Shown here: positions 43,692 to 53,307 of the stretch, in pieces
Numbering within the stretch: position 1 is the first letter of the stretch
Layout: each line of letters begins with the position of its first letter
DNA from: Gloeocapsopsis sp. IPPAS B-1203
GTDB taxonomy: Bacteria; Cyanobacteriota; Cyanobacteriia; Cyanobacteriales; Chroococcidiopsidaceae
Direction of reading: 5' to 3'
Assembly (NCBI RefSeq): GCF_002749975.1
Contig: NZ_PEIG01000011.1
Span: 62,001-126,000 of the forward strand
Length of the DNA stretch: 64,000 nt
Notes under the pieces: generated by a model
The model's database searches: none
Told to the model about the DNA's origin: nothing
The model's input: the letters and a program-made list of their open reading frames with translations, nothing else
Translations under genes and position numbers: made by a program

Positions 43692-46289
43692 ATGTTGCAG
43701 TTCTACTTTGATACAGATAACAACCGCCACAGACCTTTTGAATTACCAGGGGCAAAACCCCACTACAACCCAGATCGTCCTGGACAAGTAGAGCATATTT
43801 TCTTAAATCTGAATTTAGATATTCCTAATAAAAGTTATCAAGGAAGTTGTATTATTCAACTTAAACCGATCCGTAATGGTATTGAAAGGTTAACGTTAGA
43901 TGCAGTAGATCTGAATATACAATCAGTACACGTTGACGAAACACCACAAGCTTTTGAATATGATGGTTCGCAGTTGCAGATCCAACTTGCCTCACCAACA
44001 GTAGCAAGTCAGGTCATTAAGATTGCGATCGCCTATGCTGCAGAACAACCCCAACGCGGTATTTACTTTATTACTTCTGAGCAACATTATCCCAATAAAC
44101 CAACACAAGTTTGGACACAGGGAGAAGATGAAGACTCGCGCTTCTGGTTTCCTTGCTTCGACTACCCAGGACAACTATCAACCTCCGAAATTCGCGTCCG
44201 CGTTCCTAAACCTTACACCGCCATTTCCAACGGAACATTAATTGACACCGCAGAAGACGGTGATACTAAAATTTACCACTGGCTACAAGAGCAAGTCCAT
44301 CCTACTTATTTAATGACGCTTGCGGTAGGAGACTTTGCCGAAATTCAAGATGAATGGAACGGTAAACCGGTCACGTATTACGTGGAAAAAGGGCGTGAAG
44401 CAGACGCACGGCGCAGCATGGGGAAAACTCCACGCATGATTGAATTTTTTAGTGAGAAGTATGGCTATCCGTATCCGTATCCAAAATATGCCCAAGTCTG
44501 CGTTGATGACTTTATTTTCGGAGGAATGGAAAATACTTCCACAACTTTACTTACAGATCGCTGTTTACTTGATGAACGCGCTGCACTTGATAACCGTAAC
44601 ACCGAAAGCTTAGTCGCCCACGAACTTGCTCACCAATGGTTTGGCGATCTTGTCGTCATTAAGCACTGGTCTCATGCTTGGATTAAAGAAGGTATGGCTT
44701 CTTACTCGGAAGTAATGTGGACAGAACACGAGTATGGCGCACAAGAAGCAGCTTATTACCGCTTACTCGAAGCACGAAGTTACTTAGCCGAAGATAGTAG
44801 TCGTTATCGTCGCCCAATTGTCACGCACGTTTACCGCGAAGCGATTGAATTATACGATCGCCACCTCTACGAAAAAGGTTCGTGTGTCTATCATATGATT
44901 CGCGCCGAGTTGGGAGAAGAATTATTTTGGCAAGCAATTCATATGTTTGTTGGGGATAATGCCCACAAAACGGTGGAAACTATTGACTTATTACGGGCGA
45001 TTGAAAAAGCATCTGGCAGAAATTTACTATTTCTATTCGATCAATACGTTTATCGTGGCGGACATCCTGATTTTAAAGTTGCTTACACTTGGGATGGAGA
45101 CAGTAAATTAGCCAAAGTGACAGTTACGCAAACTCAAGCGAAAGAAGGTTCAAACGATATTAGCAACGATTTATTTGATTTGAAAATTGCGATCGCATTT
45201 GGCTATCTCAACAACGAATCTCCTTCTGAACTAAAAATATTTACAGTACGGGTGCATGAAAAAGAGCAAAGTTTCTACTTCCCGCTAGCACAAAAGCCGG
45301 AGTTTGTGAGTTTTGATGTCGGGAATAACTACTTAAAAACAGTCACGTTAGAGTATCCACTCCCAGAGTTGAAAGCACAGCTAGAATGCGATCCTGACCC
45401 GATTTCGCGAATTTATGCAGCAGAAGCTTTGGCAAAAAAAGGTGGATTAGAAGCCGTCAAAGCACTTTCACAAGCTTTGAAACAAGACTCCTTCTGGGGA
45501 GTTCGTGCTGAAGTTGCTAAACAACTCGCCCAAGTTAAACTCGATCAAGCCTTTGCAGGTTTAGTCACAGGATTAGAGGACGATCATCCCCTGGTTCGTC
45601 GTGCAGTGGTAGAAGCCTTTGCTGATATTAAAACACGCGAAAGTTATAGAGCAATCAAACCACTCGTAGAAAACGGCGATCCTAGCTACTACGTTGAAGC
45701 ATCTGCGATTAAGGCAATCGGTGCGATCGCAGGTGGAACAGTCGATGGAAAGCCGAAAGAAGAAAAGGTAGTGAAACTGCTCAAATCGATTTTAGAACAA
45801 AGATCAGGGTGGAACGAAGTTGTGCGTGCAGGTGCGATCGCGGGTCTAAGTCAAATGAAAACTTCTGATGCCGCACTCGACCTCATCTTGGAATATACCA
45901 AACTAGGCATACCTCAAGCACTACGACTCAGCGCAATTCACGCCCTCGGTACAATTTCCACAGGGCTAAATGCAGTCAATCTCGAACGAGTTTTGCAACA
46001 ACTTGAGGAACTCTCTCGCGAATCATTTTTCTTAACTCAAGTCGCCGTTGTTAGTGCTCTAGGACAAATGGAAACTCCTAAAGCAATTGGCATTCTACAA
46101 TCTTTAGCAAATCAGACTCCTGACGGGCGGGTGCGGCGCATGGCTGAAGAAGCTGTATCGCGAGTGCAAAGTACAGTTGGTACAGATCAAGGTGTGAAAC
46201 AATTGCGTGAAGAACTTGATGTACTGAAACAACAAAACCAAGAACTCAGAAGTCGCTTAGAAAGTTTGGAGGCAAAATCTTCGCAATAG
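43692..46289 (+). CDS. M1 family zinc aminopeptidase with C-terminal HEAT repeats
   Basis: The catalytic part has the exopeptidase motif FGGMENTSTT and the zinc site HELAHQWFGD (about residue 310) with the second glutamate in WIKEGMASYSE. The N-terminal beta domain precedes it. From about residue 560 the chain has HEAT-like repeats (YAAEALAKKGGLEAVKALSQ, FWGVRAEVAKQLA, VRRAVVEAFADI). A charged coiled coil closes the protein. It removes N-terminal residues from peptides in the cytosol. The HEAT part probably replaces the usual C-terminal M1 domain and may bind partners. The start is the ATG at 43692. Confidence 0.94.
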   Translation: MLQFYFDTDNNRHRPFELPGAKPHYNPDRPGQVEHIFLNLNLDIPNKSYQGSCIIQLKPIRNGIERLTLDAVDLNIQSVHVDETPQAFEYDGSQLQIQLASPTVASQVIKIAIAYAAEQPQRGIYFITSEQHYPNKPTQVWTQGEDEDSRFWFPCFDYPGQLSTSEIRVRVPKPYTAISNGTLIDTAEDGDTKIYHWLQEQVHPTYLMTLAVGDFAEIQDEWNGKPVTYYVEKGREADARRSMGKTPRMIEFFSEKYGYPYPYPKYAQVCVDDFIFGGMENTSTTLLTDRCLLDERAALDNRNTESLVAHELAHQWFGDLVVIKHWSHAWIKEGMASYSEVMWTEHEYGAQEAAYYRLLEARSYLAEDSSRYRRPIVTHVYREAIELYDRHLYEKGSCVYHMIRAELGEELFWQAIHMFVGDNAHKTVETIDLLRAIEKASGRNLLFLFDQYVYRGGHPDFKVAYTWDGDSKLAKVTVTQTQAKEGSNDISNDLFDLKIAIAFGYLNNESPSELKIFTVRVHEKEQSFYFPLAQKPEFVSFDVGNNYLKTVTLEYPLPELKAQLECDPDPISRIYAAEALAKKGGLEAVKALSQALKQDSFWGVRAEVAKQLAQVKLDQAFAGLVTGLEDDHPLVRRAVVEAFADIKTRESYRAIKPLVENGDPSYYVEASAIKAIGAIAGGTVDGKPKEEKVVKLLKSILEQRSGWNEVVRAGAIAGLSQMKTSDAALDLILEYTKLGIPQALRLSAIHALGTISTGLNAVNLERVLQQLEELSRESFFLTQVAVVSALGQMETPKAIGILQSLANQTPDGRVRRMAEEAVSRVQSTVGTDQGVKQLREELDVLKQQNQELRSRLESLEAKSSQ

Positions 46290-46482
46290 TAAGCGATCGC
46301 TTTCAAAGGGCTAGAAGTTTTAACAGAAAAGACTAAGAGCAGAAGAACTCTGTCTACTAACGAGTTCTGCTGCTTAGGTTATCGGTGGGGATGTATTTGA
46401 AAGATTATCGGTAGGGGATTATAACAACTTGTAAGCTAAGTTGTGTTGGTAATTTTTATAAGCGTTCTAGCTAGGTTGCAAT

Positions 46483-47099
46483 ATGCTTATTCCAAAACAT
46501 ATCGGCTTCATTATACAGGCATTGCCCATATTGTTGAGATCCTCGATATCTGCCATGATTTTGGTATTAACAATGTCTCAGCGTATGTTTGGTCAACTGA
46601 GAATTGGGGAAGACCAACAGATGAAGTTCGGGCGTTAATGATCGGCATTGAGAAACTTGATCCTCGCTTAGCTGATGAACTAGACAGCCGACAAGTGCGG
46701 ATTTTACATAGTGGCAGCCGTGAAGGAGTTTCTGAATCTGTACTCAATGTGATCGATGATGCCGTGAATCTAACGAAAACGCATAATCATAGAATCCTCA
46801 ACCTTGCATTCAACTATGGTGGACGCGCCGAGATTGTTGAGGGAGTTCGCAAAGTGGTAACTCAACAGCCTCAACCAGAAGAAATTACAGAGACGACCTT
46901 TGCTAGATGTTTATACACAGCTGAACTTCCCGATCTAGATTTAGTAATTCGTGCTGGTGGAGAGCAACGACTGAGTAATTATTTTTTATGGCAAAGTGCG
47001 TATGCACAACTCTACTTCACTGAGGCTTTCTGGTCTACACTCTCGCAGCAAGATATTAAGGGTGCAATTGATTATTACAACGAAAGATTAAGCCGTTGA
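46483..47099 (+). pseudogene. Isoprenyl (cis-prenyl) transferase paralogue with its catalytic N-terminus deleted
   Basis: The frame starting at the ATG at 46483 reads MLIPKHIGFI, the usual beginning of UppS-like proteins. The next conserved block, MDGNRRWA with the catalytic Asp, and the GH block are gone. The reading frame changes by one, and the protein resumes with GIAHIVEILDICHDFGI through STENWGRP to RAGGEQRLSNYFLWQ and a normal end. A deletion of about 50-60 bases with frameshift explains this. The intact-looking downstream frame opens at a chance upstream start. The product cannot be active. Confidence 0.85.
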
Positions 47100-47402
47100 G
47101 TGCGATCGCCGCTCAACAGTGCCGTTAGCCCTCTGTGTTGTTAGTGAGAACACTGCCCAGCGCCAGGTGTTTGCAGAACATTACTAACTCTAGACACTCT
47201 TAGCCTGTTGTGGTAAAGAAAACCAGTCAATGCAGTGAACAGTTGCAGTTCGTTGTTAATTTGTTATGAACTTCTGCTGCCGTTGATTTAGGTCACTAGC
47301 TGGCTCTTACTCCTGGCTGAAATGTTGAAGACTCACTTATCTAGTCAGCCTTTTATCCTAATAAACTATAAGTAAAGTAACTCTATCCACACGCTTCACT
47401 CC
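47100..47402. other. Intergenic region
   Basis: A 303-base spacer between the broken prenyltransferase and the DUF433 gene. It contains one HIP1 octamer (47102) near the start and no frame or terminator that I would call. Confidence 0.4.
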
Positions 47403-47717
47403 ATGCCTGTCGAAACTCTCTCGCGCTACGTTACTAGTAACTCTGATATTTTAAGCGGAGAGCCAGTTATTCTAGGCACTCGCACATCTGTTCGTGCCAT
47501 CGTTGGTTTGTGGCATCTAGGTATTATGCCAGAGGAAATTTTGAGCCATTTGCCTCATTTAACGCTAGCGCAAGTGTTTGATGCTTTGAGCTTCTATCTC
47601 GATCATCAGGCAGAGATTAATGAGTACATTGAGCAAAACCAAGTTCCTAATGAGCTAGTGCATCCATCGACGATCGCAATTTACAAATCTAGCTCCCATA
47701 CTTCTCCGATCAAATGA
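47403..47717 (+). CDS. DUF433 domain protein, probable orphan antitoxin
   Basis: Residues 8-75 fit DUF433: SDILSGEPVILGTRTSVRAI, VGLWHLGIMPEEILSHLPHL and the AQVFDALSFYLDHQAEIN helix. DUF433 proteins are VapB-like antitoxins often followed by a PIN-like DUF5615 toxin. No toxin gene follows here. Instead the last 37 bases run into the convergent MarR-GNAT gene, and the C-terminal tail (TIAIYKSSSHTSPIK) looks atypical. The pair may have been broken by that neighbour. Confidence 0.8.
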   Translation: MPVETLSRYVTSNSDILSGEPVILGTRTSVRAIVGLWHLGIMPEEILSHLPHLTLAQVFDALSFYLDHQAEINEYIEQNQVPNELVHPSTIAIYKSSSHTSPIK

Positions 47718-48619
47718 TGACCAAAGCTGTCGTGTTCTTCTTCATGAACTAAGCGAAAACCAACAACTTCATAAATATGTCGAGCAGCCAGCAATATATT
47801 GTTTGTCCACAGCGTGACCTTACTGTAACCAGCTTGTCGAGCAAACCGCACGCATTCGTTTACTAGTCGAGTCCCAATACCTAATCCGCGTACCTTTGGC
47901 TCAACGAACAATAAACGCAATTTTGCAACTTCATCTGATTGTGTCACAAGACAGACTGAACCAACAATTTCATCATCTCTTTCGGCAATCCAGCACCGCT
48001 CTCGTTTCGAGTCATAGTTCTGAACAAATTCGGCGACAATACTGGCAACGAGTGCCTCAAATTGCTCATTCCAACCGTATTCCTCAGCATACAGCACGCC
48101 ATGACGGTGGACAATCCAACCCAAATCGCCAGGTTGGTGAAGACGGAGAATATAAGGAACCTTCTGTTCTAAGCGAGTACCAAGCAACTCCTCAATGACT
48201 TGCATTGCCTTGATTAAGCGGCTCTGCTCTGCCGTAGATAGCTTGTCAAGGATCGCTCCAATCTCGTCATGAGAACAAGCATTGAGCATGGTAAATGAGT
48301 TTTGTCCTTGCTCCGTCAAGCATAAAATAGTTTGCCGCCCATCAGTTTCAGAAGGCTGTTTGTCAATTAGTCCACGTTTTTTAAACTCGCGCAAAATGCG
48401 ACTTAAGTAGCCTGCGTCTAAATCTAATTTGTTGGCAATCTGGGTTGCTGTAAGTTTTTCATAGTGTGCGAGTTCGTAGATGATCCGTGCTTCAGTTAAT
48501 GAAAAGGAACTTTTCAATATTCCCTCGTGCAGCACCCCAATTTGCTGAGTATAGAACCGATTAAAGCGACGCACAGCTTCTATCTGTTCTGTATATTTGG
48601 CGGAGTTCGTCTTCGTCAT
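47681..48619 (-). CDS. MarR regulator fused to a GNAT acetyltransferase
   Basis: The first half (residues 10-150) is a MarR winged helix: FSLTEARIIYELAHYEKLTA, ATQIANKLDLDAGYLSRILR and the wing KQPSETDGRQTILCLT. The second half (165-312) is a GNAT domain with the acetyl-CoA loop RLLFVEPKVRGLGIGTRLVN and LWTNNILLAARHIYEVVGF. Such fusions are known in many bacteria and may acetylate an antibiotic or peptide that also frees the regulator from DNA. The ATG at 48619 follows AAGGAG; a GTG nine bases upstream is less likely. It overlaps the DUF433 gene tail to tail. Confidence 0.92.
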   Translation of the reverse strand: MTKTNSAKYTEQIEAVRRFNRFYTQQIGVLHEGILKSSFSLTEARIIYELAHYEKLTATQIANKLDLDAGYLSRILREFKKRGLIDKQPSETDGRQTILCLTEQGQNSFTMLNACSHDEIGAILDKLSTAEQSRLIKAMQVIEELLGTRLEQKVPYILRLHQPGDLGWIVHRHGVLYAEEYGWNEQFEALVASIVAEFVQNYDSKRERCWIAERDDEIVGSVCLVTQSDEVAKLRLLFVEPKVRGLGIGTRLVNECVRFARQAGYSKVTLWTNNILLAARHIYEVVGFRLVHEEEHDSFGHHLIGEVWELDL

Positions 48620-49084
48620 TAGTGTCACTCCTTGCCACGAAGGACTATATATTTGACACTGTTAACTATATATTTGCTTTTGTCAAATTTGTTGGGCAAA
48701 TGTTGAACAGCTCAGCAAAAAGAAAGCTGGTTGATTTTGCCTAGCTTATCTGTATCTGATGAGTTGTGCCTTTGTTAGGGTCGCATCATAGCCAGTAGTC
48801 GTTTGTCACTCGCCTTATGCTTCTATCTACAAGGCTCTTCCACAAGAGAGAAATTTGTAATTTTTCTTATTATTTGTTTGTAGTTTTATATACTATAGTT
48901 AAGAAAAAGATAAAGTTTAATGGTCAGTCTCAAAGTTAAATGACTGGCGGGCTTACCGGAAATCCTTATCTACAAATTGATGGATCTAAGAAGATAATAA
49001 TTAGGTCGTGTTAGCAACTACCGTAACTAGTGTTACCAAAAGTTGCAATCATCAATAATTCCAGTAGGAGAGGCAAAAAAAGGC
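48620..49084. other. Divergent region between the MarR-GNAT and ABC1 kinase genes
   Basis: It contains the direct repeats listed separately and the promoter of the ABC1 kinase gene. The middle (48690-49020) is unremarkable. No frame is called. Confidence 0.45.
48644..48676. promoter_or_regulatory. Two direct 12-bp repeats upstream of the MarR-GNAT gene
   Basis: ACTATATATTTG occurs at 48644 and again at 48665, 21 bases apart, or two helical turns. It lies 25-57 bases before the MarR-GNAT start, where an operator or promoter core is expected. A TTGACA on the minus strand lies nearby. Self-control by MarR is the likeliest reading. Confidence 0.55.
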
Positions 49085-50794
49085 GTGGGTCAGTATCAAG
49101 CTCAAAATAACCGCCGCTACGATCCAGAAGCGATCGCACGTTACTATCGTTACCGCCCTTGGTTAGTATTTTGGCGGGCTTGTACTATCATCTGGTATTT
49201 TGTAGGATTTATCCTTAGTCTTTATTGGGATAAGTGGCAAAACAGAGAAGAACAAAACAAGTTTAAACGAGCAACACAGTTACGACAAATTCTGACTCAC
49301 CTAGGACCTACATTTATTAAAGTTGGTCAAGCACTCTCAACAAGACCAGATCTGATTCGCAAAGATTTTCTCGAAGAACTAGTTAAACTGCAAGATCAGC
49401 TACCGCCATTTGATAATGCGATCGCTTTTCGCACCATTGAAACTGAATTAAATCGCTCAGTCCAAGACGTATACAGTGAAATTTCACCACATCCTGTTGC
49501 AGCAGCGAGTCTTGGTCAAGTGTATCGCGCGCGGTTGCACAGTGGAGAAGAAGTCGCAGTCAAAGTACAACGTCCCAACTTACGCCCTGTTCTGACGCTA
49601 GATCTCTACTTAATGCGATGGACGGCTGGTTGGATATCTTCTTGGCTACCGCTAAATCTCGGTCACGATCTCAAAATGATTGTAGACGAGTTCGGCACGA
49701 AGTTATTTGAAGAAATTGACTATCTCAACGAAGCACGTAACGCTGAAAAATTTGCTACTAATTTCCGTAACGATCTCCGAGTTAAAGTACCAGCCATCTA
49801 CTGGCGGTTTACTGCTACTCGTGTCTTAACACTTGAATGGATTCATGGCTTCAAACTAACAGATACCCAAAGTATCCGCGAAGCAGGTTTGGATACAGAC
49901 ACATTAATCGAAATCGGTGTCACTGCGGGTTTACAGCAACTATTAGAACACGGTTTCTTTCATGCTGATCCGCACCCAGGAAACTTGTTTGCAATGCCTG
50001 ATGGTCGCATGGCATACATCGACTTTGGTATGATGGATCAGCTTAACGAGCTGACAAAAGAAACTTTAGTCGATGCGATCGTGCATCTCGTTAATAAAGA
50101 CTATACCGAGTTAGCTGCTGATTTTGTCAAACTGGGATTTTTAACTCCAGATACGAATATTTGTCCTATTGTCCCAGCGTTAGAAGCAGTACTTGGCGAA
50201 GCAATCGGTCAAAGTGTAGGAGACTTCAACTTCAAATCGGTCACTGATTCATTTTCGGAGTTGATGTATGATTATCCCTTCCGCGTTCCAGCACAATTTG
50301 CCTTAATTATTCGTTCTTTGGTGACACAAGAAGGTATTGCGCTAAGTTTAAATCCGAATTTCAAGATCGTTGAAGTATCCTATCCTTACGTCGCACGGCG
50401 TCTACTGACAGGAGAAACACCCCAGCTAAGACGACGGTTACTTAACGTATTGTTCAAAAATGGTAAGTTTCAGTGGGAACGCTTAGAAAATTTAATTGCG
50501 ATCGCCCAAGCTGACAAAAGATTTGATTTATTACCAACCGCACAATTGGGTATACAATACCTTTTATCAGAGGAAGGCAAGTTTCTGCGGCAGCAATTTT
50601 TGTTAGCTTTGACTGAAGATGACCGTTTGCATACAGCAGAAGTTCAGCGGATTTGGAATTTAGTCAAAGGTGAGTTGCAGCCAAATCGTATCTTAAATGT
50701 TGCGTTAGATGCAATAACAGAGATCTCAAAAGAAAGGACAGCAGCAATCTTACCTGTAGTCAATGCTTTCGCAGTTTTTCCTAAGCAAAAATAA
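49085..50794 (+). CDS. ABC1/UbiB family atypical kinase
   Basis: The kinase-like core has the family motifs: KxGQ in IKVGQALSTRPDLI, the Ala-rich nucleotide loop AAASLGQVYRA, the VAVKVQRPN lysine, the catalytic-type FHADPHPGN and the metal-binding DFGMMDQ. Such proteins support ubiquinone or, in phototrophs, plastoquinone and tocopherol metabolism, probably as ATPases at the membrane. I use the GTG at 49085, 11 bases after GGAGAGG, giving 569 residues. A TTG at 49043 would add 14 residues. It is followed closely by a small membrane protein gene. Confidence 0.9.
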   Translation: MGQYQAQNNRRYDPEAIARYYRYRPWLVFWRACTIIWYFVGFILSLYWDKWQNREEQNKFKRATQLRQILTHLGPTFIKVGQALSTRPDLIRKDFLEELVKLQDQLPPFDNAIAFRTIETELNRSVQDVYSEISPHPVAAASLGQVYRARLHSGEEVAVKVQRPNLRPVLTLDLYLMRWTAGWISSWLPLNLGHDLKMIVDEFGTKLFEEIDYLNEARNAEKFATNFRNDLRVKVPAIYWRFTATRVLTLEWIHGFKLTDTQSIREAGLDTDTLIEIGVTAGLQQLLEHGFFHADPHPGNLFAMPDGRMAYIDFGMMDQLNELTKETLVDAIVHLVNKDYTELAADFVKLGFLTPDTNICPIVPALEAVLGEAIGQSVGDFNFKSVTDSFSELMYDYPFRVPAQFALIIRSLVTQEGIALSLNPNFKIVEVSYPYVARRLLTGETPQLRRRLLNVLFKNGKFQWERLENLIAIAQADKRFDLLPTAQLGIQYLLSEEGKFLRQQFLLALTEDDRLHTAEVQRIWNLVKGELQPNRILNVALDAITEISKERTAAILPVVNAFAVFPKQK

Positions 50795-50808
50795 ACTCGG
50801 AGTTTTTC

Positions 50809-51180
50809 ATGTACTATTTGCCAGAGCCACCATACTTCCTGATGATTGCAGGTTTATTTGTTTCACTAACCTCTGGTGCTGCTTTTGGTGCGACTTTGCA
50901 GCAAATTGTGCAAAACTGGTCAAGCGATCGCATTAGCAGTATGAGTTCGCAGTTGCCTACACTGTCGCTAGTCATCCCCTTTACAGGAATTACCATTGGT
51001 GTTTACCTATTTCTCTCTGCAGGTTTAGAAGTCTTTGGTTTTCCTGGTTTAATGGCTTACCTAGTTGCGCTGCCGCTGACTTTGTTTCTCGGTATACTAA
51101 TTTGGCGGCAACTTGGTAGTATGTTGACTCTAGCCGAAAAAGAAGGCTTTGCCGCGATTGATATTGATCGTTGGGGTTAA
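50809..51180 (+). CDS. Small membrane protein of unknown function
   Basis: The 123-residue protein has three hydrophobic stretches (MIAGLFVSLTSGAAFGA, LSLVIPFTGITIGVYLFLSA and LMAYLVALPLTLFLGILIW). The C-terminus is polar and ends IDIDRWG. It begins 14 bases after the ABC1 kinase stop, so the two are cotranscribed, and it may act with that kinase at the membrane. I do not recognise the family. Confidence 0.7.
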   Translation: MYYLPEPPYFLMIAGLFVSLTSGAAFGATLQQIVQNWSSDRISSMSSQLPTLSLVIPFTGITIGVYLFLSAGLEVFGFPGLMAYLVALPLTLFLGILIWRQLGSMLTLAEKEGFAAIDIDRWG

Positions 51181-51199
51181 ACAATTAACGCCATGAGTT

Positions 51200-51613
51200 T
51201 TATGCCTCATTCACCAACCACGTTCCAATGAGTTGTCCCATGCCAATAGGTTGCTCTACAAAACCAAGTTTCGCATAAAGTTGGGGAACATCATCTGTAA
51301 ACAAATAGACGTGTTGCCCCTTCAATCGACTCAGTAGATTCTGCATCATTGCTGTTGCAATACCTAGGCGACGATATGCGCTAAGTGTCCAAACATCAAC
51401 AATATAAGCATTGCAAACACCATCAGATAAGACGCGGGCAGTGCCAACAATACGATGGTTAGCGTAAGCAACACAGGCAGCGTAGCTATTTTCAAACGAG
51501 GTTTTAAGCTGTTCTGGAGTGCGCCCATTGTCAAAGGCATCTTGGCATAGTGTGATTTTCATCTCTCTCCAATCAACACTATCTAAATTAGTTTTGTAGA
51601 TGATTTCTGGCAT
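51200..51613 (-). CDS. GNAT family N-acetyltransferase
   Basis: The 137-residue protein has the GNAT core: the IVGTARVLSDG strand, VDVWTLSAYRRLGIATAMMQ with the acetyl-CoA loop (RRLGIA), and VYLFTDDVPQLYAKLGFVEQ with the family ending. The substrate is unknown. It is a single-gene unit, converging on the membrane protein gene with a 19-base gap. Confidence 0.9.
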   Translation of the reverse strand: MPEIIYKTNLDSVDWREMKITLCQDAFDNGRTPEQLKTSFENSYAACVAYANHRIVGTARVLSDGVCNAYIVDVWTLSAYRRLGIATAMMQNLLSRLKGQHVYLFTDDVPQLYAKLGFVEQPIGMGQLIGTWLVNEA

Positions 51614-51783
51614 TTTTAGAATAATACTTTGAACAAAGTGGCATAACCACTCTTCAACTCACTCCTTGACGCTAGTTGCTACTACAAAGAAATACACCTT
51701 TACACTGCACTAGCTTCTCCTATTCTCTAACCTTTGAACTTCTCTTTCACTAGCAAAAGCGCGACTTGTCACCAATCCGTCTA

Positions 51784-53139
51784 TCAATTTAAATGTTGAC
51801 TCAACTCTTGACGCAGGCGATAAAGAATCGTATTTGGTTCTACCTGTTCTAGTATTTCTTGAATAACAGTACTAGTTCCGAGTTGTCCCCAAGTGCAGCC
51901 GCGTTCTAAATAAACTTGGGCAGCTTGTCCGACAATATAAGAACCGTAACCCGCAATACTACCTTGGGCGATCGCCGCACCAAAATAAGCAGTTAAGTTA
52001 CCAGGGTTCTCACTGCTAGCAACAGCAGCAGTACTTTTACCTAAACCCAGAAATAAACCACTGCCAAGTTCAGCTAAGAGTAAACCTCCAGAACTTAGCA
52101 AAATAGTGCGTAATAGCTTTGCGGCTTCATAGCCTGTCATCGGTAAACCATAAACCTTTGCCAGAGAACGAATGAGTGCCAAGTCAGCAACAACACCACC
52201 GAGTAAATCTAAAAATGCCACAGGATTAAGTGCAACTGCTAATGCTTTGTATCTGGTAAATTGCCAAATTAAATCTTCAGCTTCCTTCTGACGCAATTCT
52301 ACAGACTTATGGGCAATTTCCGCCGTTGCTTGGCGGGCTTGGATCAAAGCATTTAACGCTAAAAGCGATCGCCCTTCGCGATTGAGAATTCTTAAGATTG
52401 CTTGCTGAAGTTCAGTGATTTGTGGTGAGTGCGTTTCTAATTCATCTGTTACCTTGCCATCAGCCCACTCTACACGGACTTCCATCGGTGATGGTTCTGC
52501 GGCTACCATGACAATTTCATCAGGAGATATAACTTCGCGTCCCTGTGTTGCCAATTGCTGCAAATTTTTGTAGATTGCTTCGCGATCAGTGTCAGGATAC
52601 AAATCAATTTTGTTGAATACTAAAATCAAAGGTTTTTGCGTTCGCCGCAACTCACATAATGCTTGATATTCAGTCCGCGTGATATCACCTGCAACAACAA
52701 ACAAAATCAAATCAGCTTGGCGTGCGACATCCCGCGCCATTTGCGCGCGTATTTGTCCTTCTATTTCATCTAATCCTGGCGTATCAATCAACTCAATTTG
52801 AACTTTACCTTTTTCACTCGGAGTCCACCGTACTGAACGCGGATATTGAGTGACACCATGCAATGGTCCTGTTTGGAGAACTTTTTCTCCTATTAATGCA
52901 TTTAAAACTGCCGACTTACCACGACTGACTAAACCAAACGCCGCAATCCGAATCACATTGGAATCTATTTTACTTAGTGCCGAATTTAACACCTCAATTT
53001 CTGGTTTAACTAATCCTGAAAGTTCCCAACTTGCAGGCGATCGCCCTCCCGACTTACGCAGATGTGAATACCACGATAGCGCTTGTCGTAAGCTTGCCTT
53101 GGCACGGTTTAAATGAGACTCTTGTTGACTAGTACGCAC
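51784..53139 (-). CDS. GTPase with DUF697 membrane domain, intact G motifs
   Basis: The N-terminal G domain shows G1 GLVSRGKSAVLNAL, the switch G3 DTPGLDE and G4 NKID. The C-terminal part, about residues 270-430, is hydrophobic DUF697 with segments such as VVADLALIRSLAKVYGLPMT and GGLLLAELGSGLFLGLG. DUF697 GTPases are membrane-bound proteins of the HSR1/YcjF-like group with unknown targets. It starts at GTG. It lies 167 bases from a paralogue on the same strand. Confidence 0.86.
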   Translation of the reverse strand: MRTSQQESHLNRAKASLRQALSWYSHLRKSGGRSPASWELSGLVKPEIEVLNSALSKIDSNVIRIAAFGLVSRGKSAVLNALIGEKVLQTGPLHGVTQYPRSVRWTPSEKGKVQIELIDTPGLDEIEGQIRAQMARDVARQADLILFVVAGDITRTEYQALCELRRTQKPLILVFNKIDLYPDTDREAIYKNLQQLATQGREVISPDEIVMVAAEPSPMEVRVEWADGKVTDELETHSPQITELQQAILRILNREGRSLLALNALIQARQATAEIAHKSVELRQKEAEDLIWQFTRYKALAVALNPVAFLDLLGGVVADLALIRSLAKVYGLPMTGYEAAKLLRTILLSSGGLLLAELGSGLFLGLGKSTAAVASSENPGNLTAYFGAAIAQGSIAGYGSYIVGQAAQVYLERGCTWGQLGTSTVIQEILEQVEPNTILYRLRQELSQHLN

Positions 53140-53253
53140 TATGTAATTAATGACTCAAAATCAGAACGACAGCTACAAATCCATTCTGAACTAGAATTTC
53201 ACACTTTAGCTTCTTCTATCGTAAGTGATGTTTTGACGATCATCATGCTATTG

Positions 53254-53307
53254 GTAAGTCCACGAAGGTGGACTTAGTTTGTCTAGCTGCGAATTCATTC
53301 GCTAAGC
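53254..53307. repeat. Dispersed small repeat, right-half copy
   Basis: It carries the hairpin AAGTCCAC/GTGGACTT and the following TAGCTGCGAATTCATTCGC, nearly as in the full copy at 32995. The stop codon of the DUF697 gene begins at the repeat edge (53307), so repeat and gene end abut. Confidence 0.65.

Noticed and set aside
46443-46482. Upstream extension of the prenyltransferase frame as a real N-terminus
   Set aside because: It reads as unrelated sequence. The homologous start MLIPKHIGFI lies in another frame at 46483.
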